DNA of 64,000 bases from Delta-02 sp964513565 (lineage in GTDB: Bacteria > Desulfobacterota > Syntrophorhabdia > Syntrophorhabdales > Syntrophorhabdaceae), in contig CAZENE010000007.1 in the NCBI GenBank assembly GCA_964513565.1, positions 33,828 to 97,827 of the forward strand, given 5' to 3'. Made by a program: the position numbers and the translations under genes. The notes under the pieces are model-generated. The model saw only the letters and a program-made list of their open reading frames with translations. It had not been told where the DNA came from and did no database searches. This document shows positions 53,136-62,074 of this stretch, piece by piece. Positions within the stretch are counted from its first letter, which is position 1, and each line of letters begins with the position of its first letter.

Positions 53136-54260
53136 TTAATTTGCGGAAGCGCCGGCTTGGACCGCGTCCGGCACAGCGTCATCAGATATTATCCCTCGGG
53201 GCAAGCTCACGGTAAATTCGACGCCCCTGTCCGTATTTGCCACCGTCAAATTGCCGCCGAGTTTTTTTACGATATGCCGTGCCTGAAAAAGGCCGATCCC
53301 GAGCCCCGATTCCTTCGTCGTAAAAAAAGGCTCGAACATTCTGTCAATGTCCCTGATAGGGCTTCCCGTATCGTAAATGATAACCGTGACCATACCGGTG
53401 TCCTCCCGGACAAATGCGAAGCATTCGATCCCCGGTTCCCTTGCCGATTTTTCACGGACATTTTTTATAATATTATCAAAGATCGTTACCATTTTATGCT
53501 TTTCGGTAAAAATGGTCCCCCGGCCTGTGGCCTCTCCCTTTATCTCGTACAAAGCAAAGAGGTCTTTGGTAAGGCGCGCAATGTCAACCTCCTGCCCCTC
53601 GCCGTCCTCTGTCTTTTCCGAACCGATCTCCAACGTAGAGAGTATCTTGTCCGTCCTCACGGTTAGGGCGGGGGCGGACTCTTTCAAATATTGGATAAAC
53701 CTGTGTTCGCGCTCGGGGCCGCTGATCCGGTCAATATTATAGATAAGGCCCTTGATGAACTGAGTGACGTTTTTTACGTCGTGGAGGAGAAACGCCTGGA
53801 GCTTCGAAAAATTGTACAATGCCTCGTTGGCGACTTTTATTTTCATCAATATGTCCATTTCGATAAGCAGGAACAGCGTCTCGAAAATGATCATGTAGAT
53901 ATATTTCTGATAACCCCGCGGGCTTAAAGGGACTATGCCAAGCTCTATCGAATAATCAGGCCGCGCGACCTTCCCAGTGATCGTCCGTTTTGTCCCGGGG
54001 TCTGGTTTCGACAGGACGCTTTGACCGTAGCTTATATCGTAGAAAATTTCCTGGATCTCTGCGACCTTCACCAGGTCGTTGGCCATTGGCAGAAAAAGAG
54101 CGATCTCGTAATTACATTCTTTATTGGCGTCCACCATGCGCAGCTGCACCTTGAAAGCCCTGTTTGTTAAAAACCGCAGATAAAAAAGAATGACCAGTGC
54201 AACAGCACCGGCCACAACAACAAAAAGGTACATCGACTGAAACAGTTTAAGCGTCAGCAT
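53136..54260 (-). CDS. Membrane sensor histidine kinase (PrsK-like)
   Basis: 374 residues. One membrane segment (about 8-32), an unrecognised input region (about 35-130), a second membrane helix (about 128-145), and an unusual H-box LLHDVKNVTQ (HDxKN type as in PrsK), then HATPase with FFTTKESGLGIGLFQ. It overlaps the upstream response regulator gene by 14 nt. It lies next to the pilin gene, so envelope or pilus output is likely. Confidence 0.87.
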   Translation of the reverse strand: MLTLKLFQSMYLFVVVAGAVALVILFYLRFLTNRAFKVQLRMVDANKECNYEIALFLPMANDLVKVAEIQEIFYDISYGQSVLSKPDPGTKRTITGKVARPDYSIELGIVPLSPRGYQKYIYMIIFETLFLLIEMDILMKIKVANEALYNFSKLQAFLLHDVKNVTQFIKGLIYNIDRISGPEREHRFIQYLKESAPALTVRTDKILSTLEIGSEKTEDGEGQEVDIARLTKDLFALYEIKGEATGRGTIFTEKHKMVTIFDNIIKNVREKSAREPGIECFAFVREDTGMVTVIIYDTGSPIRDIDRMFEPFFTTKESGLGIGLFQARHIVKKLGGNLTVANTDRGVEFTVSLPRGIISDDAVPDAVQAGASAN

Positions 54261-54855
54261 CGATGTCTTCCCTTTTGAAACCGAATTTTTTTATAAAATA
54301 ATAAAGGCTTTCCCGCTTCACACCAAGCAGCTTTGCCGATTTATAGACATTAAAGTTCGTATCTTTCAGGACCTTGAGAATAACGTTCTTTTCGGCCTCT
54401 TCCCGGGCAGGCTGAAGCCCCTTCCCGACCTGAATGCCGAAAGATATCTTCGCCAGGCCCTGCCGGGACAGTTTCTGCTCCGTGTCACGAAAAAGTATGG
54501 CCCGATCGATCGAGAACATGAGCTGTTCCATCGACACAGGCTTTACAAGATAATCGAACGCACCCGATTTTATCGATTCAAGCGCGGCACTTTCTGTTTT
54601 TTGCCCGGTAAGGATGATAACCTTGATCCCGAAATTTTCAAGAATATAATGGAGAAGCCGCAGTCCCTCGTCGGGCGTGTTTTCATGGGGAGGCAAGCCC
54701 AAGTCCAGGATCGCGAGCGTTATATTTTCCGTGTTTAAAATATTGATGGACTTCAGGACATTTCCGGCCTCCACGACCTGAAAACGTTCTTCAAGAGCAA
54801 ACCGTACCTGTGCCCTGAGCGCAACATCGTCTTCGGTTAAAAGGATGGTTTCCAT
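54247..54855 (-). CDS. Response regulator: receiver plus Fis-type helix-turn-helix
   Basis: 202 residues. Receiver domain with LTEDD, phospho-Asp in LAILDLGLP and Lys in YLVKP; then a short linker and a Fis-family DNA-binding tail (KSAKLLGVKRESLYYFIKKF). The sigma-54-activating AAA+ domain of NtrC/PrsR proteins is absent, so it cannot itself activate a sigma-54 promoter. Coupled to the HDxKN kinase gene. Confidence 0.9.
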   Translation of the reverse strand: METILLTEDDVALRAQVRFALEERFQVVEAGNVLKSINILNTENITLAILDLGLPPHENTPDEGLRLLHYILENFGIKVIILTGQKTESAALESIKSGAFDYLVKPVSMEQLMFSIDRAILFRDTEQKLSRQGLAKISFGIQVGKGLQPAREEAEKNVILKVLKDTNFNVYKSAKLLGVKRESLYYFIKKFGFKREDIDADA

Positions 54856-54923
54856 GACCCTAAGTTATACTATTACCAATAATTGAGGTTTTTAGAAAGT
54901 CCAAATGAAATTATTACTTTTTT

Positions 54924-54964
54924 AAATGAAGTCCACAGGGTATGCCCTCCTGTGGACTTCATTT
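54924..54964. other. Perfect 15-bp hairpin downstream of the pilin gene
   Basis: aaatgaagtccacag (54924-54938) and its exact inverse (54950-54964). Read on the pilin strand it is followed by A, not T, so it may protect the mRNA 3' end or attenuate by another mechanism. Confidence 0.7.
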
Positions 54965-54979
54965 ACACCCGGATATATG

Positions 54980-55384
54980 CTACCAAGTCCCGCAAGCTTC
55001 ACCCCGAGCGAGGGTGCAATTGACTGCTCCAGCGCTACCTGGAAGCGTTGCGGTAGTCAAGGTAAATTCGTACTCATAGTTGGAGATGGTCAGATTAAAC
55101 TTGGGCTCCGCAACAGAATGGGACTGTACACCTGATACATCTACTTTGGCGGCAAGTTCTGCCATTGTCCAGGCTGTTTTATCGTTGGACAGATTTTTAG
55201 TGGCAAACAGTATACTATTGGCACCGCGAAGAGCTGAAAGCACACCTTTCGCAGTCGCATCGGCTGTTTGCTGTTGTATTTCCTGGTATCTTGGAACCGC
55301 TACCGCAGCAAGAATTCCGATGATGATAATGACAATGATCAATTCAATAAGGGTAAAACCTTTATTATTCTTTAATATTTTCAT
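54980..55384 (-). CDS. Type IV pilin-like protein
   Basis: 134 residues. A six-residue basic leader before GFTLIELIIVIIIIGILAAVAVPRY: class III signal with cleavage after Gly and Glu5 of the mature pilin. A C-terminal disulfide pair is likely (NCTLARGEAC). Major or minor pilin of the MSHA-like machine encoded upstream. Ribosome site gaggagg; sigma-54 promoter at 55435-55450. Confidence 0.93.
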   Translation of the reverse strand: MKILKNNKGFTLIELIIVIIIIGILAAVAVPRYQEIQQQTADATAKGVLSALRGANSILFATKNLSNDKTAWTMAELAAKVDVSGVQSHSVAEPKFNLTISNYEYEFTLTTATLPGSAGAVNCTLARGEACGTW

Positions 55385-55434
55385 CTTTCAGCCTCCTCGC
55401 CTTACTATTCTCTCAAGAATTTGGTATTAGTACT

Positions 55435-55450
55435 TGCAATCTAAATGCCA
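55435..55450 (-). promoter_or_regulatory. Sigma-54 promoter of the pilin gene
   Basis: On the minus strand TGGCATTTAGATTGCA, a one-base departure from TGGCAC-N5-TTGCA with the correct 12-bp GG-to-GC spacing. The start is expected about 40 nt before the pilin ATG. Confidence 0.8.
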
Positions 55451-55629
55451 TGTATTACCAATGAAGGTTAAGCTAGTAACAGATTCGTTTTTATACCGTT
55501 TTATAGCCAAAAATGCAATAAAATTGCTATTATACGCAACCCGGAAATTATTTGTTGTCAAACATTGATATATGCAAGCTACAATTTTCTGCAAAATCAC
55601 TACAATTTTTGTAGCAATTTCTGTCTTTG

Positions 55630-56976
55630 TTATACATCTATTTCATATTTTTTTACTCTGTACCACATACTTCTTTCTGAAATGCCAAGGAGTTTTGCGG
55701 CCTTCGCCTGAGAACCTTGAGATTTTCTCAATGAATCAATGATCATACTTCTTTCGAGGGCCGATATGGCATCGTCGAGCAAGGTATAGGAATTAACAGA
55801 CCCGGTAAGGAAATGCTCAGCCCGAAGGTGAAGGGGGAGGTCGTCAAGGCCGATCACATCCCCATCGCACATCACGGATGCCCTCTTGATCGTCCCGATA
55901 AGCTCCCGGGTATTTCCCGGCCAGACATAATCAACAAGAACCTTCATCGCATCCTCGGAAACCATCATTACCCTGCCTGTTTCATTTTCTAAATTCTTCA
56001 GTACATAATCGAAAACAACCTGAATGTCATCCCGCCTATCGCGCAGCGGCGGCACCCGGATATGTATCTGGGAAAGCCGGAAAAACAGATCTTCCCGAAA
56101 TTTTCCCTCTTTTATCTCGTTTTCAAGAATGCGGTTCGTTGTCGAAATTACGTGGATGTCGACCTTACTTGTCTTTGTAGACCCGAGATGTTCGATCTCC
56201 TGCTTCTCTACCACCCTTAATAATTTTGCCTGGAGATATGGGCTCATCTCCCCTATCTCGTCGAGAACGAGCGTGCCTCCATGGGCTACTTCAAATTTTC
56301 CGGCTTTTTGCTGCGTTGCTCCTGTAAACGCGCCTTTCTCGTAACCGAAGAGTTCACTCTCGAGGAGAGTATCAGGTATGGATGCGCAGTTCACGACAAT
56401 AAATTGACCTTTGCGCCCTGAGAGTATGTGAACCAGCTTTGCGACCTCTTCTTTCCCGACCCCGGTCTCGCCCGTAATAAGAACGTTCAATCCTTTTCCG
56501 GCGATCTTTTCTACGATCTTAAATATATTTTTCATTTGCTGGGATTTACCGACAACCCCGTGAAAGACATGGTTTTCGAGCTCATTTTCGCGAAGTTGCT
56601 CAACCTCTTTTTTCAATCTTCGTGTCCCGAGGATCCTTCTCACGATAACCTTCAGTTCATCGAGAAGTATAGGTTTTACAAAAAAATCGGTTGCCCCCCT
56701 TTTGATTGCTTCGAGAGCATTCTTTTTTGTACCATAGGCCGTGACGACAAGTATTGGAACGGCATGCTTCGCCTTGATCAAGCTTATTGCGGAAAGACCA
56801 TCGAGCCCCGGCAGGCTTATATCCATTATGATGAGACCGGTATTGTTCTTAATCGAACGATACGCGGCCTCATAGCTCTCAAAGCAACTTACTCTGTAAC
56901 CTTCCCCTTTCAGCGCTTCTTCCAGGAAAAACCTTACCCCTTGATCGTCTTCTATGATGATAATCTGTTCGTTCAT
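55630..56976 (-). CDS. pilR: Sigma-54-dependent response regulator (PilR/NtrC-like)
   Basis: 448 residues. Receiver (IIEDDQG, phospho-Asp in IIMDISLPG), AAA+ domain with GETGVGKEE and the sigma-54-contact loop GAFTGA, and a Fis-type DNA-binding tail (AKAAKLLGISERSMWYRVKKY). The gene for its kinase lies 13 nt upstream and a sigma-54 pilin promoter 180 nt downstream, so it most likely activates pilin expression. Confidence 0.92.
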   Translation of the reverse strand: MNEQIIIIEDDQGVRFFLEEALKGEGYRVSCFESYEAAYRSIKNNTGLIIMDISLPGLDGLSAISLIKAKHAVPILVVTAYGTKKNALEAIKRGATDFFVKPILLDELKVIVRRILGTRRLKKEVEQLRENELENHVFHGVVGKSQQMKNIFKIVEKIAGKGLNVLITGETGVGKEEVAKLVHILSGRKGQFIVVNCASIPDTLLESELFGYEKGAFTGATQQKAGKFEVAHGGTLVLDEIGEMSPYLQAKLLRVVEKQEIEHLGSTKTSKVDIHVISTTNRILENEIKEGKFREDLFFRLSQIHIRVPPLRDRRDDIQVVFDYVLKNLENETGRVMMVSEDAMKVLVDYVWPGNTRELIGTIKRASVMCDGDVIGLDDLPLHLRAEHFLTGSVNSYTLLDDAISALERSMIIDSLRKSQGSQAKAAKLLGISERSMWYRVKKYEIDV

Positions 56977-56989
56977 TATTTCCCTGGAC

Positions 56990-58090
56990 TTATGCCGGTA
57001 TCTTCTCCTGCGCCTGACCCCGTGTTGTTGTTGTGTAAACTGGCAACTCTATCGTGAACGATGTCCCGGCATTGGAGCTATCGACTTTAATGTCCCCGCC
57101 GTGAAGCTTCATATTGCGCATTCCGATGAAAAGCCCCAAACCTTTACCCTCTTTTTTCCGGGTAAAAAAAGGTTTGAAAATTGATTGATAGTCTTCCGGC
57201 AATATCCGTGAGTTTTTGTTGGATATTACGATCGAGATATTATTTTCGTCCTGTCGTACCTCAATCTTTACAGTACCGCCGTCCTTTTCATAGCCTGCGG
57301 CATTTTTCAGGATATTGTAAACGACCTGGTAGAGTTTAACCCTGTCCGCATAACAGGTCAACATTCCTTTCTTCACATATTCCATCCTGACATCCCCGTA
57401 AATGGCCACTATCGCATCAGCGGCATCCTGTATGATCTCGTATAAATTGATCTGTTCCCCTGAAAACTCATTGTCGGTAAAATCGAGGAGTTCACGTGTG
57501 AAGATGTCTATTTTTTTCGAAGCATCGAGCATGGCCGAAATATATTTTTGCTGGGCCTCGTCCGTGATTTTTTGTTTCAGAAGTTCGCTCATTCCGGTTA
57601 TCGTAGTGAGCGGGTTCCTCACCTCATGAGCCACCATAAGAGACATGTATCCAAGGGGGATGATATAGTCGAGCTTCTCAATGCTTTCCATAAGGCCTCT
57701 GCGCTCGCTCTCGTCGGCCCGCGTCTGGACGTGTTCCATCAGCCGCTCGATAAGCTTGTACACCTCGAGCATCTGGCCGCGCTCTTTCCTGAATTCCTCG
57801 AGCCGGACAAAACTCTCGGCTTTCTTTACCAGGTCATTGATCGGCTGCATTATGGCACGAACAATAACGAGCGTACATAATGCAGAAAAAAGACAGACTC
57901 CAAAGATCCAGTACCATTTAATATTTCCGCTGGTGGACGCAATGACGTTGAGGGCAATTGTTACAGCAAAGAGGCTCGTGAGAAATGCCACAACCGGGAT
58001 GAGTGTGTTTAAACTGTACCGTAGATTTCCCGGGTCTTTAAAAAAACCTTTCAACCTCCACCTCGAACAGCGCTCATCATGCCCCACCAT
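56990..58090 (-). CDS. Membrane sensor histidine kinase (PilS-like)
   Basis: 366 residues. Two membrane helices (about 28-50 and 58-82), a linker coiled coil, HisKA with AHEVRNPLTT and a full HATPase (FFTRKKEGKGLGLFI). No large periplasmic domain, so sensing is probably within the membrane, as for PilS reading pilin levels. It overlaps the end of the platform-protein gene by 40 nt and is paired with the PilR-like regulator. Confidence 0.9.
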   Translation of the reverse strand: MVGHDERCSRWRLKGFFKDPGNLRYSLNTLIPVVAFLTSLFAVTIALNVIASTSGNIKWYWIFGVCLFSALCTLVIVRAIMQPINDLVKKAESFVRLEEFRKERGQMLEVYKLIERLMEHVQTRADESERRGLMESIEKLDYIIPLGYMSLMVAHEVRNPLTTITGMSELLKQKITDEAQQKYISAMLDASKKIDIFTRELLDFTDNEFSGEQINLYEIIQDAADAIVAIYGDVRMEYVKKGMLTCYADRVKLYQVVYNILKNAAGYEKDGGTVKIEVRQDENNISIVISNKNSRILPEDYQSIFKPFFTRKKEGKGLGLFIGMRNMKLHGGDIKVDSSNAGTSFTIELPVYTTTTRGQAQEKIPA

Positions 58091-59280
58091 GGCATAAAAA
58101 TAGCCAGTGCAAGAAACAGGACCATTGCTGCCAGGCCTACTGTTAAAATAGGCTCTATGTAAGCTGAAAGACGATTAACCGTATAGGTCACTTCCCTGTC
58201 GTAATGCCTGGCTATCTCCTTGAGCATTTCTTCAAGAGAACCCGTCTCCTCACCCGTAGAAATAAGGTGTATCACCAATGGCGGGAATATTTTCGCATCT
58301 TTCAATGGCTTCGATATGCCTTTGCCTTTTTCAATATTGGCCGATATATCGAGTACTTTTCTCGCGATGAATTCATTGCCGACGGTCCGCGATACGATAT
58401 CGAGAGTCCGTATTATCGGTATACCCGAACTGACAAGATTTTCGAGTGTAAATGCGAATCTGCTCATGCAGGTCTTTAAAATAACGACTCCGATAAGAGG
58501 TATCTTGAGTTTAAGGATATCAATGGTATATTTTCCTGATGCGCTTCTCTGATAAAGAAAAAAGGCTATAGCAAGTATAACGACAATACCGATAACAAGC
58601 AGAGTATAATTTTGAAAGATATCGTTAATTGTGATCAATATCTGGGTTGGAAGAGGCAATGCAACATTGGCGTTCTTGAACATTGGAACGAATCGCGGAA
58701 CAACGGATTTCATTAAAACAACAAAAGCAATAATGAGTGTGCTAATAACCAGAACGGGGTAACGCATCGCCGATTTTATCGTTTCTTTGGTCCTCATCTG
58801 AAATTCAAGCAATCCCGACAGCCGTTCAAGAACTTCTTCGAGGCTGCCGCTCGTTTCTCCTGCCCGGACCATACTCACGTAGATTTCCGAAAATACTCCT
58901 TTTTGCTTGCCTAACGCCTCGGAAAGGCCCGCTCCTTTGTCAATTTCCTGCCCAACATTATGAAGCGCTCTTTTGAGTCTTTGATTCGTCGTCTGCTCTT
59001 CGAGCGCACGCAGACCCGTCACGATGGGAATGCCCGAGCGTATGACCGTCTGGAATTGCCGGGTAAAGAATATGAGATCGTCGTGTTTTATGCGCTGAAA
59101 GCGCACCATGAAATCATCGATCGATCCTGCCCTTGATGCAGTACGGATTTCTTTTGCCGATACCGGAATATATCCCATCGCATCGAGCTGGGTCATAGCC
59201 TCACGCTGTGTCGCGGCTTCGATATTTCCCTGAACGAGCAGGCCCCTTTCGTCCCGTGCCTTATAAGCAAATGTTGCCAT
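58051..59280 (-). CDS. mshG: Type IV pilus/MSHA inner-membrane platform protein
   Basis: 409 residues, GspF/PilC family: two repeats of the T2SF domain (DDLIFFTRQFQTVIRSGIPI and CMSRFAFTLENLVSSGIPII) and three membrane helices. It anchors the assembly ATPase and organises pilin polymerisation. Between the ATPase gene (14 nt upstream) and the kinase. Confidence 0.94.
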   Translation of the reverse strand: MATFAYKARDERGLLVQGNIEAATQREAMTQLDAMGYIPVSAKEIRTASRAGSIDDFMVRFQRIKHDDLIFFTRQFQTVIRSGIPIVTGLRALEEQTTNQRLKRALHNVGQEIDKGAGLSEALGKQKGVFSEIYVSMVRAGETSGSLEEVLERLSGLLEFQMRTKETIKSAMRYPVLVISTLIIAFVVLMKSVVPRFVPMFKNANVALPLPTQILITINDIFQNYTLLVIGIVVILAIAFFLYQRSASGKYTIDILKLKIPLIGVVILKTCMSRFAFTLENLVSSGIPIIRTLDIVSRTVGNEFIARKVLDISANIEKGKGISKPLKDAKIFPPLVIHLISTGEETGSLEEMLKEIARHYDREVTYTVNRLSAYIEPILTVGLAAMVLFLALAIFMPWWGMMSAVRGGG

Positions 59281-59294
59281 AATTGCGTTATGTC

Positions 59295-60986
59295 CTACTC
59301 TTCCTGGACAACATTTAGCGCCTCTTCGAGCGTGGTCGTTCCAAAGAGAACCTTCATTATAGCGTCATCGCGCATAACGCGCATCCCTTTTTCGTGGGCT
59401 TTCTTCTTCAATACCTCGCTGGGAGTTCTGCTGTTTATAAGCTCCCTCAACTCGTCATCCATGACAAGGACCTCATATACTCCCGTCCTTCCGCGATAGC
59501 CTTTGTATTTACAGGCGGGACATCCTTTTCCACGGTAAAGCAGCACATCCTCCCGTATCTGAAACGTCTTATGGACGGAAGGTGCCGGGTAATATGATTC
59601 TTTACATTCAGGGCATATCTTCCTCAGGAGGCGCTGGCCAATGACGCAGGTTACAGATGACGTCACGAGGAAAGGCTCGATACCCATCTCGATCAGCCGA
59701 GTAACTGCGCTTGCCGCATCATTCGTATGGAGCGTTGACAGGACGAGGTGGCCGGTCAACGCGGAATGAACGGCTATATTCGCCGTTTCGCGGTCCCGGA
59801 TCTCGCCGACCATGATGATGTCGGGGTCCTGCCTTAATATGGACCTGAGCCCGCTTTCGAACGTCATTCCCGCCCGGGGATTTACCTGGGCCTGCGCAAG
59901 GCCGTCGAGAGTATATTCCACGGGGTCCTCTATCGTAATGATGTTCTTCTCGACAGAGTTGATATAATTGAGAATTGCGTACAAAGTAGTGGATTTTCCG
60001 CTTCCTGTCGGGCCCGTAGACAGGATAAAACCATACGGCCTCTTCAATACGCTCTTTATTTTTTCCTTGTCATCCCTCAAAAAACCCAGGTTGTCGATCC
60101 CATAAAGCGCTGTGCTCTTGTCAAGAAGCCGGAGGACTACTTTTTCCCCGTGAATCGTGGGAAAAGTGGATACCCTGACGCCGACCTCACGCGAGGCTTC
60201 CCGGATATTAAACCTTCCATCCTGCGGCGTCCTAGTTTTCGCAATATCGATGCCCGCCAGGATCTTTATCCTCGAGACTATAGGAAGGAACATTTTTTTA
60301 TCGGGGCTCGGCACGTCACGGAGCCTGCCGTCAACCCTCATCCGGACACGCATTGTATTTTTTGCCGGCTCGACATGGATATCACTCGCACTGTCAGCCA
60401 GTGCCTGTGCCAGAAGGCTGTTTACGAAGCGGACGACAGGTTCTTCGTCGATAACATCAACGGATATTCTTTCTTCTTCGTCATCTTTATCGTCTTTTTC
60501 GAGGGTCAGGTCCTGCTCACGGATCCTGTCGAGGGTCTCCTCCACGATGGTCTTGAGTCCGTAATATTTTTCGAGAGCCTGCCTCAACTCCCCTTCCGGC
60601 AAAATCAGCGGCTCGATCTCCATAACGACATGCCGGGCGACATTGTCCATCGCATCGATGTCGAGGGGATCGACCATCGCGAGTTTCAGGACATTGTGGT
60701 GCCGCATGATGGGTATGACCATGCTATTCTTGGCCATATCCGCGGGTATAAGTGAAATAACATCCTCGGGTATCTCCATGTCTTTAATATCGACGATCGG
60801 GATATTTAATTGTTTGCTGACCGTGTCGATGATCTCTTTTTCGGATAGCATACCGAGCTTGACAATGACTTTGCCTAATTTTTCGCCGTATTTTTTCTGC
60901 TCCGTGAGTGCGCGCAGGAGGTCTTTCTCCGTGAGTTTTTTTGCATCGAGAAGCAGCTCGCCAAGTCTTTTACGTATCCGCGCCAC
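59295..60986 (-). CDS. mshE: Type IV pilus/MSHA assembly ATPase
   Basis: 563 residues, GspE/PilB family. An N-terminal MshEN/GspE_N domain (about 1-150), Walker A GPTGSGKSTT, Asp box and His box (LSTLHTNDA), and a tetracysteine zinc site CPEC...CPAC. It powers pilin extrusion. Its ATG shares one base with the stop of the upstream TPR gene. Confidence 0.95.
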   Translation of the reverse strand: MARIRKRLGELLLDAKKLTEKDLLRALTEQKKYGEKLGKVIVKLGMLSEKEIIDTVSKQLNIPIVDIKDMEIPEDVISLIPADMAKNSMVIPIMRHHNVLKLAMVDPLDIDAMDNVARHVVMEIEPLILPEGELRQALEKYYGLKTIVEETLDRIREQDLTLEKDDKDDEEERISVDVIDEEPVVRFVNSLLAQALADSASDIHVEPAKNTMRVRMRVDGRLRDVPSPDKKMFLPIVSRIKILAGIDIAKTRTPQDGRFNIREASREVGVRVSTFPTIHGEKVVLRLLDKSTALYGIDNLGFLRDDKEKIKSVLKRPYGFILSTGPTGSGKSTTLYAILNYINSVEKNIITIEDPVEYTLDGLAQAQVNPRAGMTFESGLRSILRQDPDIIMVGEIRDRETANIAVHSALTGHLVLSTLHTNDAASAVTRLIEMGIEPFLVTSSVTCVIGQRLLRKICPECKESYYPAPSVHKTFQIREDVLLYRGKGCPACKYKGYRGRTGVYEVLVMDDELRELINSRTPSEVLKKKAHEKGMRVMRDDAIMKVLFGTTTLEEALNVVQEE

Positions 60987-62065
60987 TATCTGTTGCCCCT
61001 CTCTTCAAGATAGCGCAGCCGTTCGACCACACCGCTGCGGACCTGGGAAGGTTTCGCAAGACCCAAATATTGGCGATAGTATTTGATAGCCTGCCCGAAA
61101 AGCCCCATATTATCCTTTACAACAGCATAGGCCAGGTAAAGGTTGGGGTCTTTAACATTATTATCCAAGGGTCCCTCGAGGATTTTCGCCGCTTCCGGAA
61201 ATTTTTTTTCGGCCCTTAAAAGAGCCGACAGATTCAAGTATGGCTCCAGACTGTCCGGGTCCATCGCGATCGCCTTTCGGAAATATTCCTCGGCCAACTG
61301 CAAGTTTCCTTCAGACATCATCACAAGACCTAAATTGTTATATGCTTTCGGATAATTGGGCCGGTAGTCAAGCGCCTTGTTGAAAAATGATACGGCCTCT
61401 TTTTTATTCCCTAAAGATGCCGAAATGACCCCCATATGATTGAGCACTTCTACGTGATCGGGCTTGCGTCCGAGGATACCCAGAAATATCTTTTGGGCTT
61501 CCCGCATTTTACCGGCATTCATAAGCCGAAGGGCTTCATTGTATTGCCTGTTTATAGAATCGTCTGCGGTGCTCCGCGCGGAAATTCGGTGGATCGGTCC
61601 GTCATCGACGGGTGGCATGACCTTCGATCCCCTGCGGACCGGTTTGGTGCGGGCTAAAGTTTCCGATGGCAAGGAAGTGGGTATGCGGACGGTATTTACC
61701 TTTTTGCTCTCTATGGCGCCAGGCGACCTTTGAACGTTCACTGCATTCTGCACCACCGGACCAGCAGGTTTTTGTGCTTCAAGCGCTTTCTGCACAGTTT
61801 GGTCAGGTGCGGCAGGCGTAGGAACGGATTGGACCGGAACAACAGGTTTCACGCTGGTAGCCTGTTTCACGGGAGCAGGTTTTTTCGGGTTAAACGCCGG
61901 AATGACAAGGTATGCGAGCACTAAAAGCGCTAAAAGAGCGACAATTCCGATCACCATGAATCGCGGTCTTTTTATGGCTTCAGGCGCATTTCCATACGGA
62001 ATACCGGCTGGCTTCTCTTTTCTCTGTCCCTGCGCCTTTTTCAGCGCATCGTGGATTATACTCAT
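60986..62065 (-). CDS. Membrane-anchored TPR protein of the pilus operon (MshN-like)
   Basis: 359 residues. A cytoplasmic MSIIHDALKKAQ start, one membrane helix (about 38-58), a Pro/Ala/Val-rich periplasmic linker (about 60-170) and four or so TPRs (about 175-340: AQKIFLGILGRKPDHVEVLNHMG and similar). This layout is that of MshN-type proteins linking the inner-membrane platform to the secretin. 9 nt from the secretin gene. Confidence 0.82.
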   Translation of the reverse strand: MSIIHDALKKAQGQRKEKPAGIPYGNAPEAIKRPRFMVIGIVALLALLVLAYLVIPAFNPKKPAPVKQATSVKPVVPVQSVPTPAAPDQTVQKALEAQKPAGPVVQNAVNVQRSPGAIESKKVNTVRIPTSLPSETLARTKPVRRGSKVMPPVDDGPIHRISARSTADDSINRQYNEALRLMNAGKMREAQKIFLGILGRKPDHVEVLNHMGVISASLGNKKEAVSFFNKALDYRPNYPKAYNNLGLVMMSEGNLQLAEEYFRKAIAMDPDSLEPYLNLSALLRAEKKFPEAAKILEGPLDNNVKDPNLYLAYAVVKDNMGLFGQAIKYYRQYLGLAKPSQVRSGVVERLRYLEERGNR

Positions 62066-62074
62066 CGCATACTC

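Noticed and set aside
53130..53666. 178-codon frame antisense to the PrsK-like kinase
   Set aside because: Shadow of a complete histidine kinase.
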